A stretch of DNA of 64,000 nucleotides from Microbacteriaceae bacterium (GTDB lineage Bacteria; Actinomycetota; Actinomycetes; Actinomycetales; Microbacteriaceae), in NCBI GenBank assembly GCA_025352325.1, contig JANXTR010000023.1, positions 124,001-188,000 of the forward strand, in the 5' to 3' direction. Every line of letters starts with the position of its first letter. The stretch's first letter is position 1. The notes beneath the pieces were generated by a model. It had not been told where the DNA came from. It saw only the letters and a program-made list of their open reading frames with translations, and did not search any database. The position numbers and the translations under genes were made by a program. This document shows positions 40,328-53,525 of this stretch, piece by piece.

Positions 40328-41319
40328 TTCTTGGTGCTCCCGGTCTTCTTCGCTCGGTTCTTGCCCACGGGCTGGCTGCGCTGGGTGGTAATGGGCTTCG
40401 GGGCCTCGGCCGGCTCCACGCCGGCGGCTTCGAGAGCCGCGGCATCCTCGGTCATCCTGGCGCGGTTCTTCCGAGCCAGGCGCGCCTCGCGCGCCAGTGC
40501 CGCCTCGCTGCCGGGCGTCGGCAGGTTGCGGATGACGAGGAACTGCTGCACGAGCGTCCAGCCATTCGAGGTCAGCCAGTAGAACATCACGCCGATGGGG
40601 AACGCGACGCCCGAGAAGATGAACACGACCGGCAGGATGTACAGCAGCACGCGCTGCTGGCGGTACATCGGGCTGGCTTTCATCTCCGGCGTCTGATTCT
40701 TGGACTGCAACTGGAGCTGCGTGAAGAACTGCGACGCGGTCATCAGCGCGACCATGATGATGGCGAGCATGACGACGGTCCCGTTGCCGACCGCCCAAGC
40801 GGTCTGGATGCTGAGATTCAGGGGAGCCTTGAAGTCACCGCTGAACAGGTAGGCCTGCCCGAACTGATTCGATAGCTCCTTGGTCAGCAGGCCGACCCCC
40901 GCCTGGTCGTTCCGCGCCTCGTTGAGCACCGAGAACAGGCTGAAGAAGATGGGCATCTGAATCAGCAGAGGCAGGCAAGAGGACAACGGGTTGGTGCCGG
41001 CCTTCTTGTAGAGCTCCATGGTCTCGCGCTGCATGGCCTCGCGCGAGAACTGGTCCTTCTTGCCCTTGTACTTGTCCTGGATCTTCTTGAGCTGAGGCGC
41101 AACCTCCATCATCTTGCGCTGGCTTTTGATCTGCCGGACGAAGATCGGGATGAGGGCGGCTCGCACCACGAGCACGAGGCCCACGATCGAGAGCACCCAG
41201 GTAAGGCCCGCCGCGGCATCCATACCGAAGGCGGTGAGCACAGTGTGCCACCCCACCAGCAGGGCCTCGATCACCCATTTGATGGGATAGAGGATCGTAT
41301 TGAGGATCGGAATGTCCAC
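40324..41319 (-). CDS. yidC: Membrane protein insertase YidC
   Basis: 60 kDa inner membrane protein pattern; LSSCLPLLIQMPIFFSLFSVL. Confidence 0.95.
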   Translation of the reverse strand: MDIPILNTILYPIKWVIEALLVGWHTVLTAFGMDAAAGLTWVLSIVGLVLVVRAALIPIFVRQIKSQRKMMEVAPQLKKIQDKYKGKKDQFSREAMQRETMELYKKAGTNPLSSCLPLLIQMPIFFSLFSVLNEARNDQAGVGLLTKELSNQFGQAYLFSGDFKAPLNLSIQTAWAVGNGTVVMLAIIMVALMTASQFFTQLQLQSKNQTPEMKASPMYRQQRVLLYILPVVFIFSGVAFPIGVMFYWLTSNGWTLVQQFLVIRNLPTPGSEAALAREARLARKNRARMTEDAAALEAAGVEPAEAPKPITTQRSQPVGKNRAKKTGSTKK

Positions 41320-41322
41320 GAG

Positions 41323-41634
41323 TCAGGCCTTTCCGTGGCTCGTCGGAATGACGAAGCCGAAGTGGGTGAGCTGGTAGCGGGGGATGCGACGCTCGGGAAC
41401 GTCATCGATCCCGCCCTTCGCCCAGGGGTGGCAACGCGCGATGCGCCAGATGCCGAGTGTGACGCCCTTGATAACCCCGTGCTGCTGGATGGCGCCGAGC
41501 GTGTAACCCGAGCAGCTGGGGTAGTAGCGGCAGACGTCGCCATACAGAGGGGAGATAACCGCGCGGTACACGCGCAGGATGACCACGCAGAGATTGCGGG
41601 GGAGCAGCCAGAGAAACGACAGGATGCGCATCAT
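41323..41634 (-). CDS. yidD: Membrane protein insertion efficiency factor YidD
   Basis: YRAVISPLYGDVCRYYPSCSGYTLGAIQQHGVIKG. Confidence 0.95.
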   Translation of the reverse strand: MMRILSFLWLLPRNLCVVILRVYRAVISPLYGDVCRYYPSCSGYTLGAIQQHGVIKGVTLGIWRIARCHPWAKGGIDDVPERRIPRYQLTHFGFVIPTSHGKA

Positions 41635-42032
41635 CGCGCCATCACATCAGGATCGCCCACGCCGACAAGTATCGGGGCCGTGGTGATCGGGGAGGCACCG
41701 AGCGGGCTGGCGTGGAGGGCGGCGGTCATGTCGTCGGCGAGGGCGGTCCAGCTTCGCTGTGCGGACCCCGGAAGCGCCCGGACCACGAGGTCGCTGCCGT
41801 GAACTCCTGCCTCCACGAGCTGACGGCCAAGAGCGCGGTAGCGGCGACGGACGAGGTTGCGATCGACCGCGTTTCCCACCGACCGGGCAACGATAATCCC
41901 GATCCGGAGGGGTTCGTCGATGCCGCGCTCGAGGCGGTAGTACACCGCAACAGGCGTGACTGATCGACGGCCGCGACGGACGACCGCACGAAAGTCCTCG
42001 GCATCAACCACACGATTCGCCCTGGCGAGCAC
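41631..42032 (-). CDS. rnpA: Ribonuclease P protein component
   Basis: VGNAVDRNLVRRRYRALG; position between yidD and rpmH. Confidence 0.94.
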   Translation of the reverse strand: MLARANRVVDAEDFRAVVRRGRRSVTPVAVYYRLERGIDEPLRIGIIVARSVGNAVDRNLVRRRYRALGRQLVEAGVHGSDLVVRALPGSAQRSWTALADDMTAALHASPLGASPITTAPILVGVGDPDVMAR

Positions 42033-42039
42033 CGGGTGA

Positions 42040-42177
42040 CTACGCGGAGAGCTCGGTGCGACCCTTGCGGCGGCGAGCGGCGAGGATCGCGCGGCCGGCG
42101 CGGGTGCGCATGCGCAGACGGAAGCCGTGGACCTTGGCGCGGCGCCGATTGTTCGGCTGGAACGTGCGCTTGCTCAT
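42040..42177 (-). CDS. rpmH: 50S ribosomal protein L34
   Basis: [45 protein letters not shown]. Confidence 0.97.
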   Translation of the reverse strand: MSKRTFQPNNRRRAKVHGFRLRMRTRAGRAILAARRRKGRTELSA

Positions 42178-42446
42178 AGTGATATCTCCAAAACCCGGTG
42201 ACGTAGACCGGGAAGAACGGGGACCGCCCACAGGGCAGTCGTCAACTAACTAAAAATAGGCGGTTAAAGGTCCCTGGTCAAACCATCGAGGCCAACCGTC
42301 CATTCTCCACACCCTTCACCGGATCCGTTGGTCACGACGCGCCCTCGCGAACTAAGGTGAATCCGCGACCCCGCACGAGCCGCGCGAGGGTCGCCGCGGC
42401 ATTCACCGGCAACCATTCCACCGCACCATCCCCACCGAGAGAGACC

Positions 42447-43889
42447 ATGATCGAGACACCGGATCCCACCCGAGAACTCTGGGGCTCCGTGTTGACTCTC
42501 CTCGGTACCGACGACCGCATCACCCCGCAACTACAGGGATTCATCAACCTCGTCGAACCGAAGGGGGTCCTCGCCGGGACTCTCTATCTCGAGGTTCCCA
42601 ATGAGCTCACGCGCGGCATGCTCGACCAGCGCATCCGCGTTCCTCTCCTCAACGCGCTCAGCACGATCGACCAGGATCACGGGATCACCAACTTCGCGAT
42701 CGTCGTGAACCCCGAGATCCAGCACGCCGGCCTTTCTGTCGCGCAAGACACGCCCCCTCGCGAAGAGTCACTCCGCGAGCAGGCGCCCATCACCAGCCAA
42801 AACATCGGCGCCGGTCTCACGGGCACCGATCAGAACCGGCGTTCCGATACCCGCCTGAACGCGAAATATAACTTCGATAACTTCGTCATCGGGGGATCGA
42901 ACCGTTTCGCGCACGCCGCGGCAGTCGCGGTGGCCGAGGCGCCGGCGAAGGCCTACAACCCGCTCTTCATCTACGGGGACTCCGGGCTCGGCAAGACCCA
43001 CTTACTGCACGCGATCGGTCACTATGCGGAACGTCTCTATCCCGGCATCCGGGTCAGATATGTGAGCTCCGAGGAGTTCACCAACGACTTCATCAACTCG
43101 ATCGCCAACAACCGGGCGGCCGCGTTCCAGTCTCGGTACCGCGAGATCGACATCCTGCTGATCGACGACATCCAGTTCCTGCAGCGAGCAGTCGAGACGC
43201 AGGAGGCCTTCTTCCACACCTTCAACACGTTGCACGATCACAACAAGCAGGTCGTGATCACCAGCGATGTCGCCCCGAAGCACCTGACCGGCTTCGAGGA
43301 TCGCATGCGGTCCCGATTCGAGTGGGGCCTCATCACCGACGTGCAGGCACCCGACCTCGAGACGCGCATCGCGATCCTCCGCAAGAAGGCGCAGAGCGAG
43401 AAGCTGCAGGTACCCGACGACATCCTGGAGTACATGGCGACGAAGGTGTCGTCCAACATCCGGGAACTTGAGGGCACGCTCATCCGTGTCACCGCCTTCG
43501 CCAGCCTCAACCGCACCGCCGTCGACCTCCAACTGGTGCAGACCGTGCTGAAGGATCTGATCACCCTCGATGAAGACAACGTGATCGCGCCCGTCGACAT
43601 CATCAACCACACCGCGGACTACTTCAAGCTGACGGTCGATGACCTCTACGGCTCAAGTCGCTCGCAGGCAGTGGCAACCGCAAGACAGATCGCGATGTAC
43701 CTGTGCCGCGAGATGACCAGCCTGTCGTTGCCCAAGATCGGCCAACTGTTTGGAAATCGCGACCACACCACGGTCATGTACGCGAACAAGAAGATCAGCG
43801 AGCTTATGAAAGAGCGCCGCTCGATCTACAACCAGGTGACCGAACTCACCAGCCGCATCAAGCAGAATCAGCGCTATAGCAAGCTCTGA
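42447..43889 (+). CDS. dnaA: Chromosomal replication initiator protein DnaA
   Basis: GDSGLGKTHLLHAIGHYA; DDIQFLQ; C-terminal RQIAMYLCREMTSLSLPKIGQLFGNRDHTTVMYA; start at the internal Met of ORF 42357. Confidence 0.96.
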   Translation: MIETPDPTRELWGSVLTLLGTDDRITPQLQGFINLVEPKGVLAGTLYLEVPNELTRGMLDQRIRVPLLNALSTIDQDHGITNFAIVVNPEIQHAGLSVAQDTPPREESLREQAPITSQNIGAGLTGTDQNRRSDTRLNAKYNFDNFVIGGSNRFAHAAAVAVAEAPAKAYNPLFIYGDSGLGKTHLLHAIGHYAERLYPGIRVRYVSSEEFTNDFINSIANNRAAAFQSRYREIDILLIDDIQFLQRAVETQEAFFHTFNTLHDHNKQVVITSDVAPKHLTGFEDRMRSRFEWGLITDVQAPDLETRIAILRKKAQSEKLQVPDDILEYMATKVSSNIRELEGTLIRVTAFASLNRTAVDLQLVQTVLKDLITLDEDNVIAPVDIINHTADYFKLTVDDLYGSSRSQAVATARQIAMYLCREMTSLSLPKIGQLFGNRDHTTVMYANKKISELMKERRSIYNQVTELTSRIKQNQRYSKL

Positions 43890-44356
43890 AGCCTGATTCA
43901 GCTCCCACTTCTTCAGGCCGGTTCAACCACCCCCCTTTTGGGGGCTCGACAAATCGGCCCTCTTTTCGTGATTGCACAAGGTGTGCACAACCTGTGGATA
44001 ACTTCCAGGACGCGCCGCACGTCGGTGTGAACAAGGCACCACAAATTGTGGAAGTTGCTCCGGCCGGCGACAGAAACTCGGGTCGAACGGTCGCGACATT
44101 CCACGTCGATCTCACATCTCACACGGTTGTAGTTCCCAGGGCAATGCTCCGCGAATAGCAGTTGTCCACAGATCCCACAGCGGTTAAGAAGATTAACTCT
44201 TTCTCCCTCATCTCAGCTCGGCCACAACCCCCTGGGGATAGCCACCGGCACCGAGATCCCGGGTTCGACCTTGCCGCTACCTGTGCCAGGATCGGCGTGA
44301 CAGTATTGACGCCCCCAGCAAGTTCGCCGCACCTATTCGATGGCACAGGAGTCTTC
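43890..44356. other. Candidate chromosomal origin of replication (oriC), dnaA-dnaN intergenic region
   Basis: Perfect TGTGGATAA (43993-44001) and TTGTCCACA (44162-44170), one-mismatch TGTGCACAA (43982-43990) and TGTGAACAA (44026-44034); dnaA-dnaN context and gene-strand switch. Confidence 0.88.
43931..43944. terminator. Hairpin 3' of dnaA
   Basis: CCCCC-TTTT-GGGGG. Confidence 0.5.
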
Positions 44357-45502
44357 GTGAAGTTCCAAGTCAATCGGGACGTCTTCAGCGAGGCCGTGTC
44401 ATTCGCGGTGAAGCTCCTGCCCCAGCGCACCACGCAGCCCATCCTGAGCGGTGTGCTCCTCGACGCCTCCGACGGAGCCCTCGTGCTCTCGTCGTTCGAC
44501 TACGAAGTCTCGTCACGCACCGAGATTGCGGCCGAAGTCGACGAACCGGGAACCGCGCTCGTCTCCGGCCGACTGCTCGCTGATATTGCGAGCCGACTGC
44601 CGAACGCTCCTGTCATCTTCTCCACCGTTGACGGCAAGATCGCCGTCAGTTGCGGCTCCACGAAGTTCACGCTTCTGAGCATGCCGGTCGAGGAGTACCC
44701 GACCCTCCCCGAAGTCGACGAGCGCACCGGTGTGCTGCCGGCCGACGATTTCGCCGTCGCCGTCTCTCAAGTCGCTGTCGCGGCATCCCGAGACGATGTC
44801 ACTCCGGTTATCACGGGCGTGCAGCTCGAGGTCGGTGACAACAGCCTCTCCCTCGTCGCGACGGACCGGTATCGGGTCGCCGTGCGCGAGATCGATTGGG
44901 ATTCCGGGACCGGATCCGCCGAGGGCACCACGGCGCTCATCCCGGCACGCACCCTCTCCGAGATCGGCAAGACCTTCGCGCACAGTGGCACCATCGCGGT
45001 GTCGATCGTGCACACGGATGACCGCGAGCTCATCGCGTTCAGTGCCGACAAAAAGACCGTGACGTCGTTACTCATCAAGGGCAACTTCCCGCCGGTGAAG
45101 CGGTTGTTTCCCGAGGTTGTGGACAACTACGCAGTGATCAACACGGCCGAGCTCATCGAGGCTACCCGCCGTGTGTCGCTCGTGCTTGAGCGCGAGGCCG
45201 CACTGCGCTTCAGCTTCTCGATCGATGGGCTCACGCTCGAGGCCGCCGGCTCCGAGCAAGCGCAGGCCTCCGAGACGATCGACGCCCACCTGCACGGCGA
45301 TGACATAGTCGTCTCGCTCAAGCCGTCATTCCTACTGGACGGACTGGGCGCGGTGCGCTCGGAGTTCGTGCGGATCTCGTTCACCAAGACTGAGAACCCG
45401 AACAAGCCGGGACCGGTGCTTATCACGAGCCAGTCGTCGAAGGAACAGCCGGGCGCTGACAACTACAAGTACCTGCTGCAGCCGAACCTGCTGCTGCGCT
45501 AA
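44357..45502 (+). CDS. dnaN: DNA polymerase III subunit beta
   Basis: VKFQVNRDVFSEAVSFAVKLLPQRTTQPILSGVLL; GTG start. Confidence 0.96.
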   Translation: MKFQVNRDVFSEAVSFAVKLLPQRTTQPILSGVLLDASDGALVLSSFDYEVSSRTEIAAEVDEPGTALVSGRLLADIASRLPNAPVIFSTVDGKIAVSCGSTKFTLLSMPVEEYPTLPEVDERTGVLPADDFAVAVSQVAVAASRDDVTPVITGVQLEVGDNSLSLVATDRYRVAVREIDWDSGTGSAEGTTALIPARTLSEIGKTFAHSGTIAVSIVHTDDRELIAFSADKKTVTSLLIKGNFPPVKRLFPEVVDNYAVINTAELIEATRRVSLVLEREAALRFSFSIDGLTLEAAGSEQAQASETIDAHLHGDDIVVSLKPSFLLDGLGAVRSEFVRISFTKTENPNKPGPVLITSQSSKEQPGADNYKYLLQPNLLLR

Positions 45503-45517
45503 AAGGGGATTCATCGC

Positions 45518-46408
45518 ATGGTCATGCACATCGGACTCGTCGGCCTGGGAAAGATGGGCAACAACATGCGCGACCGGCTCCGCGCCGGTGGCCTGGAGGT
45601 CACGGGCTATGACCCGAACCCCGCGGTCACCGATGTGCCGTCGCTCGCTGACATGGTGAACGCGCTCCCTGCTCCGCGCGTGGTCTGGGTGATGGTCCCA
45701 TCTGGGGCGATCACGGACGGTGTCCTCACCGACCTGGCCGGCGTGCTCGAAAAAGGGGACCTCGTCATCGACGGGGGTAACTCCCGTTACACGGATGACG
45801 CGATCCACTCCACCCAGCTTGCCGAGAAGGGCATCCGCTTTGCGGACTGCGGGGTCTCGGGCGGCGTCTGGGGACTCAAGAACGGTTACGCCTTGATGGC
45901 CGGTGGGGACGAGGCCGACATCGCGCTTGCCATGCCGATCTTCGATGCCCTCCGCCCGAAGGGTCCGCGGGCCGAGGGATTCGTCCACGCCGGATCGGTC
46001 GGCGCGGGCCACTACGCGAAGATGGTGCACAACGGCATCGAGTACGCCCAAATGCAGGCGCTCGCCGAGGGCTACGAACTGCTCGACGCGAGTTCAGAGA
46101 TCATCCACGACGTCACCGGCGTCTTCGAGGCCTGGCAGCGCGGGACCGTCGTGCGCAGCTGGCTTCTCGAGCTGCTGGTGAAGGCGCTCAAGGAAGACCC
46201 CGAGTTCAAAGACATCGAGGGCTACGTCGACGACTCGGGCGAGGGTCGCTGGACGATCATCGAGGCGCTCAACCACGCCGTGCCGGTGCCGACGATCAGC
46301 GCGTCGATCTTCGCGCGCTTCGTGTCGCGTCAGAAGGACTCTCCCGCAATGAAGGCCGTCGCTGCCTTGCGCAATCAGTTCGGCGGCCACGCCGTGCGCA
46401 AAGTCTGA
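45518..46408 (+). CDS. gnd: 6-phosphogluconate dehydrogenase (decarboxylating), short form
   Basis: MHIGLVGLGKMGNNMRDRL; VIDGGNSRYTDDA; GHYAKMVHNGIEYAQMQ. Confidence 0.94.
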   Translation: MVMHIGLVGLGKMGNNMRDRLRAGGLEVTGYDPNPAVTDVPSLADMVNALPAPRVVWVMVPSGAITDGVLTDLAGVLEKGDLVIDGGNSRYTDDAIHSTQLAEKGIRFADCGVSGGVWGLKNGYALMAGGDEADIALAMPIFDALRPKGPRAEGFVHAGSVGAGHYAKMVHNGIEYAQMQALAEGYELLDASSEIIHDVTGVFEAWQRGTVVRSWLLELLVKALKEDPEFKDIEGYVDDSGEGRWTIIEALNHAVPVPTISASIFARFVSRQKDSPAMKAVAALRNQFGGHAVRKV

Positions 46409-46430
46409 CCTTCTTGGCACACTGATCCAG

Positions 46431-47627
46431 GTGATCGTCTCCCACCTGAGCCTCACCAACTTCCGGAACTACGTCTCCGCCGAAGTCGAGCTCATCGCGG
46501 GACCAAACCTTTTCGTCGGCAGCAACGGGCAAGGCAAGACGAACCTCGTCGAGGCAATCGGCTACCTGAGCACCTTGGCCTCGCACCGCGTCTCCACGGA
46601 TCAGGCACTTATCCGTCAGGGTTCCGACTTGGCGATCGTGCGAGCTCGGCTCGAGCACGCTGAGCGGTCGCTGCTGGTCGAGGTCCAGCTGAATCGGGCC
46701 TCCGCGAACCGCGCTCAGGTGAATCGGGTGGCCGTGAAACCGCGCGAGCTGCCGCGCTACATCACGAGCGTGCTGTTCGCCCCCGAGGATCTGGCGCTCG
46801 TGCGCGGCGAACCCTCGGGACGCCGTCGCTTCCTCGACCAGCTGCTAGTCCAGCTCTCCCCACGCTTCGCGGGAGTGATCGCCGATTACGAGCGTGCGCT
46901 CAAGCAACGCAACAGTCTTCTCAAGAGCGCTCGTGGCGCCCGGGTCGCCGAGAACCAGCTCTCGACGCTCGAACTCTGGGACGAGCGGCTCGTCGGTCTC
47001 GGCAGCGAGATCATTGAGGGCAGGCAGGACCTAGCCGAGCGGCTCCGCCCGCACGTCGCCGAGGCTTACTCGCGGATCGCCGGCCCGCAGCATCGCGCCG
47101 AACTGGCTCTGCAGCTCAGCATCCTGGGGGCGCAGCCGGATGACGGGGCGCCCGTCCTTGAGAACACGGTGATGTCGTCCGTTCCGAGGGCCGAGCTTGA
47201 GCGGGGTTTCCGCGACGCGCTCGCGCGCGTCCGCCGCACCGAGTTGGAACGCGGGCTCACCCTCGTCGGGCCGCATCGAGACGACCTGCTCCTCGAGTTG
47301 AACGGAATGCCAGCGCGCGGATACGCCAGCCACGGGGAATCCTGGTCGTTCGCGCTCTCGCTCAAGCTGGCCTCGGCGGCCGTGCTGCGGACGGATTCCG
47401 CGGTGGGCGACCCGATCGTCATTCTGGACGATGTGTTCGCCGAGCTCGACGAGGCGCGGAGAGCCCAGCTGGCCTCGGCGATCGGCGACTATCAGCAGGT
47501 GCTGATCACGGCGGCGGTGTTCGACGATGTGCCGGCGCCGCTCGCTGCCCGTGTCGTCCACGTCCGAGCCGGCGAGATCGTGGAGGGGCCTGGCGGTGGC
47601 ACCGCAGCTGGGGAGGACGGGACGTGA
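46431..47627 (+). CDS. recF: DNA replication/repair protein RecF
   Basis: LTNFRNYVSAEVEL; GSNGQGKTNLVEAIGYLS; PIVILDDVFAELD. Confidence 0.95.
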   Translation: MIVSHLSLTNFRNYVSAEVELIAGPNLFVGSNGQGKTNLVEAIGYLSTLASHRVSTDQALIRQGSDLAIVRARLEHAERSLLVEVQLNRASANRAQVNRVAVKPRELPRYITSVLFAPEDLALVRGEPSGRRRFLDQLLVQLSPRFAGVIADYERALKQRNSLLKSARGARVAENQLSTLELWDERLVGLGSEIIEGRQDLAERLRPHVAEAYSRIAGPQHRAELALQLSILGAQPDDGAPVLENTVMSSVPRAELERGFRDALARVRRTELERGLTLVGPHRDDLLLELNGMPARGYASHGESWSFALSLKLASAAVLRTDSAVGDPIVILDDVFAELDEARRAQLASAIGDYQQVLITAAVFDDVPAPLAARVVHVRAGEIVEGPGGGTAAGEDGT

Positions 47628-48124
47628 GTACGGGATCGGACATGCCCGAACACCTCTCCGTCTACCGCCGCATCCGTCGCGCCTTCGGCGACCCGTCACT
47701 GCGCACCGTCGACGCGCGTCGTCGACGCCGCAATGCGGCGGAGGGGGAGAGCGTCCCGTACGGACTCGGCCGTGAGCCGGCCGGGCTCGGCGATGTGCTT
47801 GGCACCCTCACTTCCACGATGGGCTGGGATTCCCCCATGGCCCGCGCCGAACTGCTCGCGGACTGGCCCGGGATTGTGGGCGCCGAGACCGCCGCGCACG
47901 CCGAGCCGGTGGGCATCGAGGAGGGCGTCCTGACGGTGCGCTGCGACTCGACCGCATGGGCTCAGCAGCTCCGCACGATGACCGCCGCCGTCGCGGTGCG
48001 GATCGCCGAGAAGCACTCGGCGGCCGGAATCGAGACGGTGCGCTTCATCGGGCCCGACACCCCCTCCTGGAAACGGGGCCCCAGAGCAATCCCAGGGCGC
48101 GGCCCTCGCGATACCTACGGCTGA
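47624..48124 (+). CDS. DciA-like (DUF721) protein
   Basis: ELLADWPGIVGAETAAHAEPVGIEEGVLTVRCDSTAWAQQL; recF-gyrB interval. Confidence 0.85.
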   Translation: MSTGSDMPEHLSVYRRIRRAFGDPSLRTVDARRRRRNAAEGESVPYGLGREPAGLGDVLGTLTSTMGWDSPMARAELLADWPGIVGAETAAHAEPVGIEEGVLTVRCDSTAWAQQLRTMTAAVAVRIAEKHSAAGIETVRFIGPDTPSWKRGPRAIPGRGPRDTYG

Positions 48125-48198
48125 CAAGGCAAATCAGGTCAAGCCCGCTGCGAAATGTCCCCAGGCGGCCGATTTCGCGGATTTGCCTCGCCTCCTGA

Positions 48199-50190
<1,992 letters not shown>

Positions 50191-50240
50191 TCCTCCCTGC
50201 AGTACCGCGCGTCGCGCCACCCGACCAGCGAAAGTGATTC

Positions 50241-52814
50241 ATGACTGACACCACCGGCACCGGCCTCGATCCCAACCGTTACGACAAGATCGAGCAGGTA
50301 GACCTGCAGCTCGAGATGCAGCGGAGCTATCTGGACTACGCGATGAGCGTCATCGTGGGGCGGGCCCTGCCGCGCGTCGAGGACGGGCTGAAGCCGGTGC
50401 ATCGGCGCGTGATCTATGCAATGTACGACGGCGGCTACCGCCCGGATCGCGCGTTCAGTAAGTGCACCCGAATCATCGGCGATGTGATGGGTCAGTTCCA
50501 CCCGCACGGCGACAGCTCGGTGTATGACGCGCTGGTGCGACTCGTCCAGCCGTGGTCGCTGCGGTATCCTCTGGCGCTCGGCCAGGGCAACTTCGGCTCT
50601 CCCGGCAACGACGGTGCCGCGGCCCATCGTTACACCGAGACCAAGATGGCTCCCCTCGCCATGGAGATGGTCCGCGATATCGACGAGGACACCGTCGATT
50701 TCCAAGACAACTACGACGGGCGCACCAAGGAGCCGGTGATCTTGCCGGCCCGCTTCCCGAACCTGCTCGTCAATGGCTCGGTCGGTATCGCCGTTGGCAT
50801 GGCCACCAACATCCCTCCGCACAATCTGCGCGAGGTCTCCGATGCAGCGCTCTGGGCGCTCGAGCATCCCGACGCCACGCGTGACGAGCTGCTCGAGGCG
50901 ATCGTCGCGCGGATCAAGGGCCCGGACTTCCCGACCGGTGCGCAGATCCTGGGCGTGAAGGGCATCCAGGATGCCTATCGCACCGGCCGCGGATCGATCA
51001 CGATGCGCGCGGTCGTGAACGTCGAGGAGCTGCAGGGTCGCGTCTGCCTCGTCGTGACGGAACTGCCGTATCAGGTGAACCCCGACAACCTCGCGATCAA
51101 GATCGCTGAGCTCGTCAAGGAAGGCAAGCTCGCGGGCATCGCCGACATTCGCGACGAAACTTCGGGTCGGACCGGCCAGCGCCTCGTCATCGTGCTCAAG
51201 CGCGACGCCGTCGCGAAGGTCGTGCTGAACAACCTTTACAAGCACACGCAGCTGCAGGAGAACTTCGGCGCCAACATGCTTGCGATCGTCGATGGGGTGC
51301 CGCGTACGCTGCCGATCGATTCGTTCCTCACTCTCTGGATCGCGCACCAAATCGAGGTCATCGTTCGCCGCACCGCTTTCCGGCTGGCGAAGGCGGAGGC
51401 CGACGCGCACATCCAGCGCGGCTACGTGAAGGCGCTCGATGCGCTCGACGAGGTGATTGCGCTGATTCGCCGTTCGTCCGATGTCGACCAGGCGCGCCAG
51501 GGCTTGATCGCCCTGCTCGAGATCGACCTCGAGCAGGCGGACGCCATCCTTGCTTTGCAGCTGCGGCGGCTCGCAGCGCTGGAGCGCCAGAAGATCCAGG
51601 ACCGCCTGGCCGAACTCGAGATCGAGATCGCCGGCTACGAGGCGATCCTCGCGAGCCCCGCGCAGCAGCGCGGCATCGTCGTTACCGAGCTCAGCGAGAT
51701 CGTCGTGAAGTTCGGCGACGACCGGCGCACCGAGATTATGTACGGCTTTGGCGGCGACATGAGCGTCGAAGACCTGATCCCCGAGGAGGAGATGGTCGTC
51801 ACCATCACCCGTGGCGGCTACGTGAAGCGCACCCGCAGCGACAACTACCGCAGCCAGCACCGCGGCGGTCGCGGGGTCAAAGGCGCCCAGTTGCGAGCGG
51901 ATGACGTCGTGGAGCACTTCTTCGTCACCACCACGCACCACTGGCTGCTGTTCTTCACGAACACCGGACGCGTGTATCGCGCGAAGGCGTATGAGCTGCA
52001 GGAAGCCGGCCGCGACGCGAAGGGTCAGCACGTCGCGAACCTGCTCGCGCTGCAGCCGGGCGAGGAGATCGCCCAGGTGCTTGACATCCGGGACTACACG
52101 GCGGCGACCTATCTGGTGCTCGCCACCCGCGGCGGTCTCGTCAAGAAGACCGCGCTGAGCGAGTACGACACAAACCGCACGGGCGGCATCATCGCCATCA
52201 ACCTGCGCGAGGGCGACGAACTGGTCTCGGCGATGCTCGTCGAAAACGACAGCGAAGTCCTGCTGGTCTCGCGCCGCGGCATGTCGATCCGTTTCGAGGC
52301 GAACGACGAGACCATGCGTCCGATGGGCCGCTCGACGGCCGGCGTGATCGGGATGCACTTCCGTGACGGAGACCAGCTGCTGTCGGCATCCGTCGTGGCG
52401 GACGCCGGATCGGTGTTCGTGGTCACCGAGGGCGGCTTCGCCAAGCGCACCTCCGTCGACCAGTACCGTCCGCAGGGACGCGGTGGTCTGGGCATCAAGG
52501 TGGCCAAGTTGAACGACGAACGAGGCGACCTCGCCGGGGCCCTGATCGTCGAGGACGACGACGAGGTGCTCGTGGTTCTTGCCAGCGGCAAGGTGGTAAG
52601 ATCTGCGGTGGCGGAGGTCCCCGCCAAGGGACGCGACACCATGGGCGTAGTTTTCGCCCGGTTCGATGACGACGACAAGATCATCGCCCTCGCCAAGAAC
52701 AGTGAACGGAATTTGGACGCCGCTGAAGTCGAAGAAGCCGCGGACGAGGCCCCCACTGAGGCTCCAACCGAGGCCGAGGCCGAGGCGCCCGATGGAGAGG
52801 GACAGACCGAATGA
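50241..52814 (+). CDS. gyrA: DNA gyrase subunit A
   Basis: [30 protein letters not shown]; catalytic region [21 protein letters not shown]-type GyrA box. Confidence 0.97.
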   Translation: MTDTTGTGLDPNRYDKIEQVDLQLEMQRSYLDYAMSVIVGRALPRVEDGLKPVHRRVIYAMYDGGYRPDRAFSKCTRIIGDVMGQFHPHGDSSVYDALVRLVQPWSLRYPLALGQGNFGSPGNDGAAAHRYTETKMAPLAMEMVRDIDEDTVDFQDNYDGRTKEPVILPARFPNLLVNGSVGIAVGMATNIPPHNLREVSDAALWALEHPDATRDELLEAIVARIKGPDFPTGAQILGVKGIQDAYRTGRGSITMRAVVNVEELQGRVCLVVTELPYQVNPDNLAIKIAELVKEGKLAGIADIRDETSGRTGQRLVIVLKRDAVAKVVLNNLYKHTQLQENFGANMLAIVDGVPRTLPIDSFLTLWIAHQIEVIVRRTAFRLAKAEADAHIQRGYVKALDALDEVIALIRRSSDVDQARQGLIALLEIDLEQADAILALQLRRLAALERQKIQDRLAELEIEIAGYEAILASPAQQRGIVVTELSEIVVKFGDDRRTEIMYGFGGDMSVEDLIPEEEMVVTITRGGYVKRTRSDNYRSQHRGGRGVKGAQLRADDVVEHFFVTTTHHWLLFFTNTGRVYRAKAYELQEAGRDAKGQHVANLLALQPGEEIAQVLDIRDYTAATYLVLATRGGLVKKTALSEYDTNRTGGIIAINLREGDELVSAMLVENDSEVLLVSRRGMSIRFEANDETMRPMGRSTAGVIGMHFRDGDQLLSASVVADAGSVFVVTEGGFAKRTSVDQYRPQGRGGLGIKVAKLNDERGDLAGALIVEDDDEVLVVLASGKVVRSAVAEVPAKGRDTMGVVFARFDDDDKIIALAKNSERNLDAAEVEEAADEAPTEAPTEAEAEAPDGEGQTE

Positions 52815-53218
52815 GCAGCGTCGCCGAGAAGCTTCAGCGTAAGGATTCGCGGAGCACCTCCTCGAAGCAGGTCCGCCTCAAGCTCGTCTACATCGACTTC
52901 TGGTCGGTCGTGAAGCTGGCGTTCCTGGTGTGGCTGTGCCTCGGGATCGTGCTGGTCGTCGCGACCCTGCTGATCTGGGTCGTGCTCTACTCGACCGGGA
53001 TCTTCCACTCGCTCGAAAAGGCGTTCCAGGAAATCCTGAGCGATCCGAACTTCACGATCGCCAGCTCGTTTGGGCTGGGCCAGGTCGGACTGTTCGCGCT
53101 CGTCATCGCGATCCTGAACATCGTCGTCGGCACGGTCCTGGCTGCGATCGCCTCGCTGCTGTACAACCTCAGCGTACGATTCACCGGCGGGCTGCTCGTC
53201 GGGTTCCAAAACAACTAG
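52811..53218 (+). CDS. DUF3566 family membrane protein
   Basis: Two TM segments, located between gyrA and tRNA-Ile; overlaps gyrA stop (ATGA). Confidence 0.85.
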   Translation: MSSVAEKLQRKDSRSTSSKQVRLKLVYIDFWSVVKLAFLVWLCLGIVLVVATLLIWVVLYSTGIFHSLEKAFQEILSDPNFTIASSFGLGQVGLFALVIAILNIVVGTVLAAIASLLYNLSVRFTGGLLVGFQNN

Positions 53219-53315
53219 TTCCCTTCGCGCGGCGGCGATTTTCTCGCCTCTCGCAGGTGAGGTACTGTAAGCAAGGCCGATTTGCCGTGACCGATCTTTG
53301 GGGCTGCGGCAGCGC

Positions 53316-53392
53316 GGGGGCATAGCTCAGGCGGTTAGAGCGCTTCGCTGATAACGAAGAGGTCCCAGGTTCAAGTCCTGGTGCCCCCACCA
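53316..53392 (+). tRNA. tRNA-Ile (anticodon GAT), CCA encoded
   Basis: GGGGGCA...CTGATAA anticodon loop...TTCAAGT...TGCCCCCACCA cloverleaf. Confidence 0.97.
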
Positions 53393-53416
53393 AGAAGTCG
53401 CCACACGGGACTTCTT
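53392..53416. terminator. Hairpin 3' of tRNA-Ile
   Basis: AAGAAGTC / GACTTCTT 8-bp stem then CTCTTT. Confidence 0.5.
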
Positions 53417-53525
53417 CTCTTTGGTTGCCCGGCTCACGTAGTGTTCCGGGCGTCAGCGAAGCGCGGCGGCAGGTACGTCGCGCGCAGCGGGTTCGCCGCA
53501 ATAGCGGCGGCGAACGAATAGGTAC

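Noticed and set aside
45118-45126. Perfect DnaA box TGTGGACAA inside dnaN as part of oriC
   Set aside because: Encodes conserved VVDNY residues; position inside coding sequence gives no independent support
53181-53501. 106-aa minus-strand ORF with VGAPGLEPGTSSLSAKRSNRLSYAP
   Set aside because: Antisense translation of tRNA-Ile, a common false ORF
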